Made by a program: the position numbers and the translations under genes. From the NCBI GenBank assembly GCA_964639525.1, contig CAZXDS010000019.1, positions 1 to 27,932 of the forward strand: a stretch of DNA of 27,932 nt. The letters are read 5' to 3'. Below the pieces are notes generated by a model. The model searched no databases. It was not told the DNA's origin and saw only the letters and a list, made by a program, of their open reading frames with translations. Each line of letters begins with the position of its first letter. Position 1 is the stretch's first letter. Positions 1 through 6,963 of this stretch are shown piece by piece. The DNA comes from CAZXDS01 sp964639525 (GTDB taxonomy: Bacteria; Bacteroidota; Ignavibacteria; Ignavibacteriales; Melioribacteraceae).

Positions 1-20
1 CCCACGACTGAAGTCGTGGG
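1..20. repeat. REP-like perfect palindrome
   Basis: A 9-bp arm, CCCACGACT, is followed by the 2-nt spacer GA and the exact reverse complement of the arm. The same 9-2-9 geometry with other arm sequences recurs at 7801-7820 and 7887-7906, so this looks like one member of a dispersed family of short hairpins. No T-tract follows on either strand, which argues against a plain terminator. The element touches the window edge, so any partner repeat is out of view. Confidence 0.7.
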
Positions 21-69
21 TTAGTCAAAATATTACTTTTTAGAATGGACTCATACATCAAATAAAAAA

Positions 70-114
70 ACGCAACAGGTAAGTAAGAAAGTTGCTTTTC
101 TAAGAAAAACAACT
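70..114 (-). terminator. hairpin downstream of slyD, probable terminator
   Basis: Positions 90-114 form an 11-bp stem (one G-U pair) with a 3-nt loop, 8 nt past the slyD stop codon. On the minus strand the stem is followed by a moderately T-rich stretch and, further on, a run of seven T. The U-tract is not immediately adjacent, so termination is likely but not certain. Confidence 0.5.
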
Positions 115-122
115 ATCCGTTT

Positions 123-605
123 TTAGTGGTGATGCCCGCCTTCACCGTGGACATGCCCGTGCGAAAGTTCTTCTTCAGTTGCTTCTCTAACGTTCATAAC
201 TTCCACATCAAACGTAAGAGTTTGTCCCGCTAAAGGATGATTTCCATCCACAGTGATGTTATCACCTTCAATTTTTGTAACTGCAATTATTTGCGGGCCT
301 TGTGGAGTGTTAACTTGAAATTGCATTCCTACTTCAATATTATCAACTCCCTGAAAAGATTCGCGAGGAACAACTTGCAATAAGCCTTCTTCATAATTTC
401 CGTATCCTTTTTCAGGAACAACAACGACTTTTAGTTTATCACCGGTAGATTTCCCTCCCAGTTCTTCTTCAAGTCCGGGAATGATGTTATTTTTTCCTTG
501 AATATATAATAATGGTTCTCTTCCTTCGGAAGTGTCCAAAGTTTCACCGTCTTCGTTTGTTAAATGATAATTAATGGAAACAACTTTGTTGTTTTCAATC
601 TGCAT
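123..605 (-). CDS. slyD: FKBP-type peptidyl-prolyl isomerase, SlyD-like
   Basis: A 160-residue cytoplasmic prolyl isomerase and metallochaperone of the SlyD type. The whole family layout is present. It starts with the FKBP strand VSINYHLTNEDG and ends the fold with NHPLAGQTL and the FDVEV strand; the lid (IF) insertion lies between them. The C-terminal linker ATEEEL leads into a His-rich tail, HGHVHGEGGHHH, expected to bind nickel or zinc. SlyD proteins speed proline cis-trans isomerisation, act as chaperones and can feed Ni to hydrogenase or urease maturation. No such maturation gene is in the window. A GAGG Shine-Dalgarno sits about 7 nt before the ATG. The gene is divergent from the TauE permease, and the 141-bp gap between them should hold both promoters, though I cannot place them with confidence. 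Confidence 0.95.
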   Translation of the reverse strand: MQIENNKVVSINYHLTNEDGETLDTSEGREPLLYIQGKNNIIPGLEEELGGKSTGDKLKVVVVPEKGYGNYEEGLLQVVPRESFQGVDNIEVGMQFQVNTPQGPQIIAVTKIEGDNITVDGNHPLAGQTLTFDVEVMNVREATEEELSHGHVHGEGGHHH

Positions 606-746
606 AAATACCTCAATTGTTCGAATTAAAATAATTTTAAAAAAATGAGAACAAAAATAGTCATTGTATTTGTTAATAAATAATCTTTTTCTGTTTTGTA
701 GAATTTCAAATCCTTATTATATTCCACTACTTAATAATTAGATAGG

Positions 747-1502
747 ATGATTTTGAGCGAAATTGCACAACTTGCACTTTTACTGTTTGTCGGCATCGGA
801 GCAGGATTTATAAATGTTATGGCGGGCGGCGGTTCGGCAATTACACTGCCTATTCTCATTTTTCTCGGATTGAATGCTTCTACAGCAAATGGGACTAACA
901 GAATAGCGATTCTTATTCAAAATGTTTCAGCAGTTTCATCCTTCAAAAAAGAAAATTTTGAAGACTTTGGCGTTAGTTTAAAATTAGCTCTTTTTACGCT
1001 TCCGGGCGCTGTTCTCGGGGCTATATTAGCTGTTAAAATTAATAACGAATTATTTCAAAAAATTCTTGGGATTGTTCTTATTTTTATTGCCATTTCGATG
1101 GTTATCCCAAAACATAATGCTTCAGATGAAACTTCGCAGAAAAATAAAACATCGTGGACTGTTTATGCAGCGATGATATTTGTGGGATTTTACGGCGGAT
1201 TTATTCAAGCAGGTGTTGGATTTATTTTAATGGTTTCTCTTAATAAGTTAATGAAACTAAATCTTGTATTTGTTAATATGCACAAAGTTTTTATTGTTTT
1301 GATCTATAATATTCCTGCTTTGCTGATTTTCGTGTTCACAGGAAATGTTAATTGGAAGTTCGGCTTTGCACTTGCTGCGGGCAATGCCTTTGGAGCTTGG
1401 TGGGCAGTTAAACTCGCCGTTAAAAAAGGTGATAAATTTATTAAACTAATTTTGTTAGCAGTAATACTTTTTATGTCGTTGAAACTTTTATCTGTATTTT
1501 GA
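747..1502 (+). CDS. TauE/SafE (TSUP) family membrane permease
   Basis: A 251-residue, very hydrophobic protein with about eight membrane segments. The two-fold internal repeat typical of the 4-toluene sulfonate uptake permease family shows as GIGAGFINVMAGGGSA near the N-terminus and YGGFIQAGVGF in the second half, each a Gly-rich stretch in the first helix of its repeat. Family members export or import small sulfur-containing anions such as sulfite, sulfoacetate or taurine; the substrate cannot be told here. The AGG ahead of the ATG at 747 touches the start codon, so initiation at the in-frame TTG at 753, with AGGA about 5 nt upstream, is a possible alternative. The next gene starts 33 nt downstream on the same strand and may be co-transcribed, but has no obvious functional link. 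Confidence 0.9.
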   Translation: MILSEIAQLALLLFVGIGAGFINVMAGGGSAITLPILIFLGLNASTANGTNRIAILIQNVSAVSSFKKENFEDFGVSLKLALFTLPGAVLGAILAVKINNELFQKILGIVLIFIAISMVIPKHNASDETSQKNKTSWTVYAAMIFVGFYGGFIQAGVGFILMVSLNKLMKLNLVFVNMHKVFIVLIYNIPALLIFVFTGNVNWKFGFALAAGNAFGAWWAVKLAVKKGDKFIKLILLAVILFMSLKLLSVF

Positions 1503-1535
1503 TTCTAATAATTATAAAATATTTTAACAGGTTGA

Positions 1536-2150
1536 ATGATGATTGATAAAAAACATTGGTATGACGGGCTTATTTACGATAAATTTGTCGCCCCAAATCA
1601 AGACTTGATGTTTCGCATAATTAGAAATATGATAAACTCCGGTAGCACAGTTGTTGATGTCGGCTGCGGAACGGGGAGACTTGAATTTCAATTGGCAGAT
1701 AAATGTAAAAAGGTAACTGGAATTGACCTTTCTTCCAAAAACATAAAAGTTGCTAACCGAAACTTGAAGAAAATTAAATTTGACAATGTAAATTTTGTAC
1801 ATACGGGCATTGAAAATTTCGCGAAAACGGTTCACCCCAAATTTAATTATGCCATTATGACCTTTGTAATTCATGAAATTCCATTTGAACAAAGATTGGC
1901 TGTTCTTACTGCGATGAAAAACATAGCCGACACAATTATTATTGGCGATTATCTTGTGCCTCTTGGAAATAATTTTGCTACCAAGCTCAGCACTGCCGTT
2001 GAGTATTTTGCCGGTAAAGATCATTATGCAAATTACAAATCCTATGTTGAGCAGGGAGGATTGAGTACTCTTGCTAAAAATTCAGGACTGACAATTATAG
2101 AAAATATTAAAAGGAAGCCTGATATTGCACAAATAATTAGAACCGTGTGA
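1536..2150 (+). CDS. class I SAM-dependent methyltransferase
   Basis: A 204-residue single-domain protein with a Rossmann methyltransferase fold. Motif I is VVDVGCGTG at residues 39-47, and the acidic residue that binds the SAM ribose is in GIDLS at 62-66. The strand AIMTFVIHEIP near residue 105 is the usual motif IV region. The substrate is unknown. It was checked as a candidate arsenite methyltransferase (ArsM) because an arsenosugar cluster lies 1.1 kb away, but the protein is short and has only two cysteines, one of them inside motif I, so it lacks the cysteine set ArsM uses to bind As(III). Tandem ATGs begin the reading frame and an AGG lies just upstream. It converges with the Sua5 gene across 74 bp. 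Confidence 0.85.
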   Translation: MMIDKKHWYDGLIYDKFVAPNQDLMFRIIRNMINSGSTVVDVGCGTGRLEFQLADKCKKVTGIDLSSKNIKVANRNLKKIKFDNVNFVHTGIENFAKTVHPKFNYAIMTFVIHEIPFEQRLAVLTAMKNIADTIIIGDYLVPLGNNFATKLSTAVEYFAGKDHYANYKSYVEQGGLSTLAKNSGLTIIENIKRKPDIAQIIRTV

Positions 2151-2224
2151 AATCAATCTATATGATTGCACTCTGTATTTGTGATTATGTGTCCCTGAAA
2201 TTTTAACTGAATTAATTTAAATAG

Positions 2225-3193
2225 TTAAGAATATTTATTTACAGCCTTTTGAAGTCTATCCATAATTGCCTTGCCTAAACCGGTTTCATTAATCTTTTCA
2301 CAAACAATCAAATCCAGATTCTCGTTTTCCAATTCGTGAAGATAAACAAACAAATTTGCTGCGGCTTCTCTTATGTTTCCACTTGAAGATAGGTATTTAA
2401 TTTTTGTAAAGTTAAAATCATAATTATTCAAATTCCACAAAATCGCTCCGACTTTTTGATTTGTATGATTCTTCAAATTAATTTCATCAATAAATTTAAT
2501 CGGTATTGTAGGAGCGTAATGAGACTTTAGCAATCCCGGAGAATTAATTAAGTCAGTTTCTTTTCTCTTTAGAACTTTCTCATTGATTAAAGATTCAATT
2601 TCTTCTACCGGCAAACCGCCGTAACGAAGAAGGACAATTTGTTTATCGGTTACTTGTATAATTGTTGATTCCACTCCAACATCACATTTGCCGTCGTCAA
2701 GTATAATTTTTACTTTTGTTTTAAGCTGCTCTTGAACATGGAAAGCTGTGGTTGGGCTTAATTTTCCAAACTCATTAGCACTCGGTGCGGCAATCGGTGT
2801 TCCTGCATTATAAATTAATTCAAGAGCTGTTTTATTGTTCGGCATTCTTACCGCAACAGTTTCACTACCGGCAGTAACAATATCAGGAACAATGTCTTTC
2901 TTTTTCAACACAAGAGTTAATGGTCCTGGCCAAAACTTGTTTATCAATAATTTTGCTCTATCATTATTAATTTCGGCAACTTGATGCAATTGGGAAAGGC
3001 TGCTAATGTGAAGAATCAACGGATTAAAAGCCGGTCGATTTTTTGCTTCAAATATTTTTGCAACTGCAATCGGATTTAAGCCGTCAGCACCAAGTCCATA
3101 AACTGTTTCGGTTGGAAACGCCACCAACCCGCCGCATTTAATTTCTTCTGCTGCTATTAATATATTTGATGTATTTGCTTTGTAAATTGCCAT
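2225..3193 (-). CDS. sua5: L-threonylcarbamoyladenylate synthase, Sua5 type
   Basis: A 322-residue enzyme that makes threonylcarbamoyl-AMP from threonine, bicarbonate and ATP, the first step of the t6A37 modification of ANN-decoding tRNAs. The YrdC domain fills residues 1 to about 205. It shows GGLVAFPTETVYGLG, the KNRPAFNPLILH substrate motif, VAVRMPNN, and APSANEFGKLSPT. A linker with SPGLLKSHYAP leads into the smaller C-terminal Sua5 domain, which separates this long form from stand-alone TsaC of about 190 residues. The other t6A genes (tsaB, tsaD, tsaE) are not in the window. A 10-bp inverted repeat sits directly in front of the start codon. The gene follows arsS on the same strand with a 74-bp gap, so it may be the last gene of that operon or have its own promoter. 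Confidence 0.93.
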   Translation of the reverse strand: MAIYKANTSNILIAAEEIKCGGLVAFPTETVYGLGADGLNPIAVAKIFEAKNRPAFNPLILHISSLSQLHQVAEINNDRAKLLINKFWPGPLTLVLKKKDIVPDIVTAGSETVAVRMPNNKTALELIYNAGTPIAAPSANEFGKLSPTTAFHVQEQLKTKVKIILDDGKCDVGVESTIIQVTDKQIVLLRYGGLPVEEIESLINEKVLKRKETDLINSPGLLKSHYAPTIPIKFIDEINLKNHTNQKVGAILWNLNNYDFNFTKIKYLSSSGNIREAAANLFVYLHELENENLDLIVCEKINETGLGKAIMDRLQKAVNKYS

Positions 3194-3195
3194 AA

Positions 3196-3240
3196 CTTTG
3201 TAATTTATTAGTAGTCAATATAACAAAATGAATTACAAAG
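3196..3240 (-). promoter_or_regulatory. 10-bp inverted repeat in the sua5 leader
   Basis: CTTTGTAATT at 3196-3205 and its exact reverse complement at 3231-3240 flank a 25-nt AT-rich spacer. The inner arm is 2 nt from the sua5 ATG. It could be an operator or a 5'-UTR hairpin that covers the ribosome-binding region. In this AT-rich context a chance match cannot be excluded. Confidence 0.35.
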
Positions 3241-3267
3241 GTTCGCTTGATAATCTCATTCACAAAT

Positions 3268-4314
3268 TTAAATAATCTCACCTCCACAACTTGAACCTGC
3301 TCCGGCAGCACAACCATAACAATGTCCACCTGTTATTATTTCCCTTCCTTCAAGAAGTTCTCTGTTGAAATCCTTAATATGATTTGGTGCCACATCATTG
3401 ACTTTCAGTTCCAGCATCTGATTAAAATCGCAATCATATAAAAAACCATCCCAACCTACAGAGAGAGTGAACTTGCACATTACATTAGATGCCGCTATAG
3501 GATTAAATGAAGAAATCAATTTCTCTATATATTGCTCATAATTTCCCGAAGAAATCAGATAGTCAAGAAATCTGCTGATTGGTAAGTTTGTTATTGTAAA
3601 CAAATTAGTAAAGCTTAAATCGAAATGTTTTTTTAACTCTCGCCTGTAATCCCGCTCCAAACTTTCCTGTGCCGGCGGAAGAAATGCTCCCATTGGATTA
3701 TAAACGAGATTAAATACCAAACCGCTGCCCTCAATACCATAACCGAGTTTGTTGAGAATTGTCATTGCTCGAATTGATTTTTGAAAAACCCCGCTGCCCC
3801 TTTGTTTATCGGTAAAATATTCTTTGTAATAAGGAAGCGATGAAACTATTTCCACTTTATTATCCGATAGAAATTGCGGATAATCTTCATATCCATTCGC
3901 AACAAGTATTGTTAAATTTGATCGGACAATAATATGCCTATTTAATTTTTTTATCTCTGATACAAACCACTTAAAATTAGGATTCATTTCCGGAGCACCG
4001 CCGGTCAAATCAACAGTTTGAATATCTGTTTTCGCAAGAGCATCCAAACACAACCGCATTGTTTCGCGTGTCATAATTTCTTTGCGATCCGGGCCTGCAT
4101 CAACGTGACAATGCTTACAAACTTGATTACACATTTTACCGAGATTCACTTGAAATATTTCAATTTCACGCGTCTTTAACTTTCCTTCGCCAACTTCAAG
4201 ATATTTGTCGGCAAAATTTGGAAAACCATTTTCATCATTAATTATTTCCAACTGATTTTCGGGTAATGCCAAATCTTCACCGAAAGCCAGCATACTTTTA
4301 TGTCGTGCTTCCAT
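3268..4314 (-). CDS. arsS: arsenosugar biosynthesis radical SAM protein ArsS
   Basis: A 348-residue radical SAM enzyme. The cluster-binding CxxxCxxC is MCNQVCKHCH with C62, C66 and C69, followed by the ArsS hallmark VDAGPDRKE and the SAM-binding GGAPEMN at about 105. The C-terminus carries a second Cys-rich element, HCYGCAAGAGSSCGG, also typical of ArsS. In characterised systems ArsS adds the 5'-deoxyadenosyl group of SAM to dimethylarsenite, giving the nucleoside that is later trimmed and glycosylated to arsenosugars. The gene is the promoter-distal member of the cluster that begins at 7612. It starts 14 nt after the upstream gene, with AGGAAG about 10 nt before the ATG. No ArsM methyltransferase, which would supply the methylated arsenic, is in the window. 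Confidence 0.93.
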   Translation of the reverse strand: MEARHKSMLAFGEDLALPENQLEIINDENGFPNFADKYLEVGEGKLKTREIEIFQVNLGKMCNQVCKHCHVDAGPDRKEIMTRETMRLCLDALAKTDIQTVDLTGGAPEMNPNFKWFVSEIKKLNRHIIVRSNLTILVANGYEDYPQFLSDNKVEIVSSLPYYKEYFTDKQRGSGVFQKSIRAMTILNKLGYGIEGSGLVFNLVYNPMGAFLPPAQESLERDYRRELKKHFDLSFTNLFTITNLPISRFLDYLISSGNYEQYIEKLISSFNPIAASNVMCKFTLSVGWDGFLYDCDFNQMLELKVNDVAPNHIKDFNRELLEGREIITGGHCYGCAAGAGSSCGGEII

Positions 4315-4328
4315 TGTAATATCGCTTC

Positions 4329-4661
4329 CTACATTGTTAATTTTTCATTTACATTTTTCATCTGAACTCCGTGAACCAAAGATGCACCACCGCGAATTGC
4401 ACTTGCTACGTGAACGGCTTCTGTCATTTGTTCAAGGTCTGCACCTTTTTCCAAACACGATTGTGTGTAGGCATCAATGCAATAAGGGCATTGTACGGCG
4501 TGTGCAACCGCAAGCGCGATTAATGATTTTTCTCTTTCAGAAAGTGCCCCTTCCTGAAAAACGGCTCCATACCAAGCATTAAATTTTTTCCATAGTTCCG
4601 GTGCGCCTTCGCCCATTGTTCCAAATTTTGGTAAATCTTTGGGATTATAATAAGTTTCCAT
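4329..4661 (-). CDS. carboxymuconolactone decarboxylase-like protein of the arsenosugar cluster
   Basis: A 110-residue, all-helical AhpD/CMD-type protein. The redox motif CPYC is C58 to C61 in AHAVQCPYCIDAYTQ, and the helix HVASAIRGGASLVHG is characteristic. In AhpD the motif is CxxCxxxH; here the His position is Y65. This matches my recollection of the small peroxidase-like family that sits beside arsS (TIGR04169), so the Tyr may be a family trait rather than decay. Its role in arsenosugar synthesis is not established; a thiol-dependent redox step or handling of As-S bonds is an inference. A strong GAGGAG lies 4 nt before the ATG. The gene lies 57 bp downstream of the degenerate DUF2064 gene and directly upstream of arsS. 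Confidence 0.88.
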   Translation of the reverse strand: METYYNPKDLPKFGTMGEGAPELWKKFNAWYGAVFQEGALSEREKSLIALAVAHAVQCPYCIDAYTQSCLEKGADLEQMTEAVHVASAIRGGASLVHGVQMKNVNEKLTM

Positions 4662-4718
4662 AAACTCCTCAGTCTTTAGATGTTAATATTTTAAATTTTA
4701 ATTGTTACCGGGAAATAA

Positions 4719-5468
4719 TTATCCCAAAGGAGGAGCTTTGTGAAAAGAAATTTGGTAGTCTAAAGAATGTGTTACAACAAAGATATTTCTGATGAAACTA
4801 TTTGATAATAGCGAGAAGATATTTTTTGTTATTTCCGACCGGATATTATTCAATACTTTTTTAAACTGCTGTACAACGAGTAATTCGTTTGAGCAATTAA
4901 AATATTTTTTCTTCTCTAATAGTTTTATACAAAGTGAACTATCTTTCAACAATCTAACTAATTTAACAAAAATTGTTTTTGTTTGATATGGAAGGGAAAT
5001 AAATTTTTGTTTATCAATTTTTTGAAAATCATTTTTTGAAATAGAAAAAAGATAAAAGCCACCATTACTTGACGGACCGATAGTAACACCGCCTCTATCA
5101 GCAAATTTTAATGCTTTTGAAACCGTCTTTTTCGGAACTACGGTAATGTCATTCCCGATTATTGTTATTCTCTCAAATCCTTTTAAAAATGCTTCATTTA
5201 TCGAATTATAAAATCTTTTGCCAAACGAATTACCTTTTTGAAAAATGGTTTTGTGTTTCTCAACATTTAAATAAGCGAATAATGATTCTTCGGAACTACT
5301 AATTAGAAAAGAATAATTACATGCACTAAATTTTTTAGACATGTTCAGCAAAGATTCCTCAAAGCATTCTTTAGCAAGCGAGACTATCTTTCTTTTCTTT
5401 GAATGAATTTTTAGTTTTGCATCAGTTTCGGGACTGTTGGCAAACAATATGACGGCGTCTTTTATCAT
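4719..5468 (-). CDS. divergent DUF2064 (TIGR04282-like) protein, likely non-canonical
   Basis: A 249-residue protein that aligns by eye with the DUF2064 sugar-nucleotidyltransferase-like enzyme encoded at 6259-6963. It keeps the overall plan: an N-terminal strand AVILFANSPE, a central strand ITIIGND at about 101-107, and GPSSNGGFYL at 131-140. The signature residues have changed. The nucleotide-binding GRxKTRL region reads TDAKLKI, GTDxP reads GNDIT, and DDGGY reads SNGGF. The C-terminal third is very Lys-, Phe- and Asn-rich and matches nothing I know. The frame is intact, so it is being kept, perhaps as a structural partner or with another substrate. It starts 23 nt after the DUF547 gene and belongs to the arsenosugar-type operon. 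Confidence 0.75.
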   Translation of the reverse strand: MIKDAVILFANSPETDAKLKIHSKKRKIVSLAKECFEESLLNMSKKFSACNYSFLISSSEESLFAYLNVEKHKTIFQKGNSFGKRFYNSINEAFLKGFERITIIGNDITVVPKKTVSKALKFADRGGVTIGPSSNGGFYLFSISKNDFQKIDKQKFISLPYQTKTIFVKLVRLLKDSSLCIKLLEKKKYFNCSNELLVVQQFKKVLNNIRSEITKNIFSLLSNSFIRNIFVVTHSLDYQISFHKAPPLG

Positions 5469-5491
5469 CTATTGAAAATTACAAAAAAATT

Positions 5492-6262
5492 CTATTTGTA
5501 ATCATTTAACTCCCAATTATAATCAAGATACTCTATTTCCCAATGAGCAATATCCGATTTAATATTATTAGATAAATCAGCATTTAAATATTTAGAAATA
5601 AATCTAAAAACTTCTTCATCGTTTTCTGCAAAGTCAGATTCATACCAATCCAATATTTTAGATAAATATGCAATCTTATTTTTCCTATCGAATTTATTCC
5701 TCGTAGTATCATTAAAAAATTGGAATGCTTGGTCATCTAATTGAGAATCAAGTTTGTAACTTTCGTAAGCTTCATTTCGCAATTTAGGACAACTTATTGA
5801 AGCACAAACCAAAGCGAAATGAATTCTCGGATCTTTATATTGCTTGCGGATAATATTGTGTTCAATATCATTCAAGGAATATTCTTTTTGATTGATTTTG
5901 ATAAAAGATTCGTCCCAAACAGTCGTGCTGAAGAAATGGCTTAAATATCTTCCGCCTCTATGTAGTTCATTAATGCTTTTGATTGGGTAATCTTTTAATA
6001 TCCGTTGAATAGTAAACGCGTTGTAAGCATTAATCCAGAATGCTAATTTTTCATTTTTTGTATTTAAAGTATCCGGATTTGTATTCGTAAGTTGTTTCAA
6101 ATATTGCAAAAATAATTGGTCGCTCTTTAAGTTTGAATAATCAATTAGTCCACTGTGATTATATTGTTGAAGTACTTTTGTAAAATATGAGTGTTGCTCT
6201 TTTGTTTGAGCATAAATTGAAACAGTTAAAATAATAAATATGATAATTACAGAACGCTTCAT
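5492..6262 (-). CDS. DUF547 domain protein, exported
   Basis: A 256-residue protein with a signal peptide: positive start MKR, hydrophobic core VIIIFIILTVSIY, and a probable cut after YAQ near residue 19. The mature part is a DUF547 domain, recognised from LAFWINAYNAFTI, the SFFSTTVWDE-like region (here SHFFSTTVWDESF), the NDIEHNIIR stretch, and HFALVCASISCPKLRNEAY with its paired cysteines. DUF547 proteins are common beside TIGR04282/TIGR04283 genes in arsenosugar loci; their biochemical role is unknown. Export to the periplasm, or as a lipid-facing protein, would put it on the far side of the membrane from ArsS. Its ATG overlaps the stop of the upstream DUF2064 gene as ATGA, so translation is probably coupled. 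Confidence 0.88.
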   Translation of the reverse strand: MKRSVIIIFIILTVSIYAQTKEQHSYFTKVLQQYNHSGLIDYSNLKSDQLFLQYLKQLTNTNPDTLNTKNEKLAFWINAYNAFTIQRILKDYPIKSINELHRGGRYLSHFFSTTVWDESFIKINQKEYSLNDIEHNIIRKQYKDPRIHFALVCASISCPKLRNEAYESYKLDSQLDDQAFQFFNDTTRNKFDRKNKIAYLSKILDWYESDFAENDEEVFRFISKYLNADLSNNIKSDIAHWEIEYLDYNWELNDYK

Positions 6263-6963
6263 GTTTCTATACTCATTTTAGCAGTAACTTTTAATATTTC
6301 ATTTTTAACTTGTTTCACAGAAGGATTTTCACACACGCTATTTTTATTTTGTAAATAGGTTTTTAAGTCATCAAGCGTATCAATATCTTGTAAAGCCGGC
6401 AGCATCGTAAAATCAATATTATGTTTTTCCATTTTCAAAATTGTATCCGGCAGAACTTTATCCGTGCTCCACTGAATATTCTCAAACAACAACGGAATTT
6501 TTTTATTCATTCCCAGCAGTGAATAGCCTCCATCGTCAGAAGGAGAAATCACAACATCTGTGCTTTTCAAATGATAAAAAGCAGATTCAATAACTTCAGT
6601 TGTAATATCAGGAACATCCGTTCCAATAACTATTATGTTATGAAATCCGGAATTAAAAATTTCGTTAAATGCGTTTCCCATTTTATCGCCAAGGGACTTG
6701 CCAATCTGCTGCTTATAAATAAAGTCTTTGCCCGCCCAATGTTCAACAAGATTTACATCATCAGATATTGGCAAAAATAAAAATCCTTGAATTTTCACCT
6801 TATGAATTTCCTGAAAAATATGCTCAGCACAAATTTTATAAAATTGTGAAGCAAAATAATCATCCGTTTCTGAAGCCAACCGCGTTTTTACTCTGCCCGG
6901 TTCAGGATACTTTGCGAATATTATAACCGCTGAATTTTGTTTTTGACTTAAAATATTGTTCAT
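6259..6963 (-). CDS. TIGR04282-family (DUF2064) arsenosugar biosynthesis glycosyltransferase-like protein
   Basis: A 234-residue protein with a GT-A-like nucleotidyl/glycosyl-transferase fold. All the family marks are present: FAKYPEPGRVKTRL at residues 16-29, GTDVP at 114-118, and the DDGGY motif at 143-147 followed by SLLGM. The family is named from its co-occurrence with ArsS; the exact reaction (sugar activation or transfer to the arsenic nucleoside) is not proved. The start codon lies inside the end of the upstream glycosyltransferase gene, with GGAAG 6 nt before it, giving a 62-bp overlap in another frame. At its other end it overlaps the DUF547 start by 4 bp. Both overlaps point to co-translation. 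Confidence 0.9.
   Translation of the reverse strand: MNNILSQKQNSAVIIFAKYPEPGRVKTRLASETDDYFASQFYKICAEHIFQEIHKVKIQGFLFLPISDDVNLVEHWAGKDFIYKQQIGKSLGDKMGNAFNEIFNSGFHNIIVIGTDVPDITTEVIESAFYHLKSTDVVISPSDDGGYSLLGMNKKIPLLFENIQWSTDKVLPDTILKMEKHNIDFTMLPALQDIDTLDDLKTYLQNKNSVCENPSVKQVKNEILKVTAKMSIET

Noticed and set aside
1524..2024. 166-residue open frame on the minus strand
   Set aside because: It lies wholly across the methyltransferase gene, has no recognisable motif, and the plus-strand frame carries clear SAM-binding motifs.
1536..2150. Methyltransferase as the missing ArsM of the arsenosugar cluster
   Set aside because: It is too short, lacks the cysteine set that binds arsenite, is on the other strand, and is separated by sua5.
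3138..3329. 63-residue open frame between sua5 and arsS
   Set aside because: It overlaps the ends of both genes in other frames and has no features of its own; arsS and sua5 account for the coding signal.
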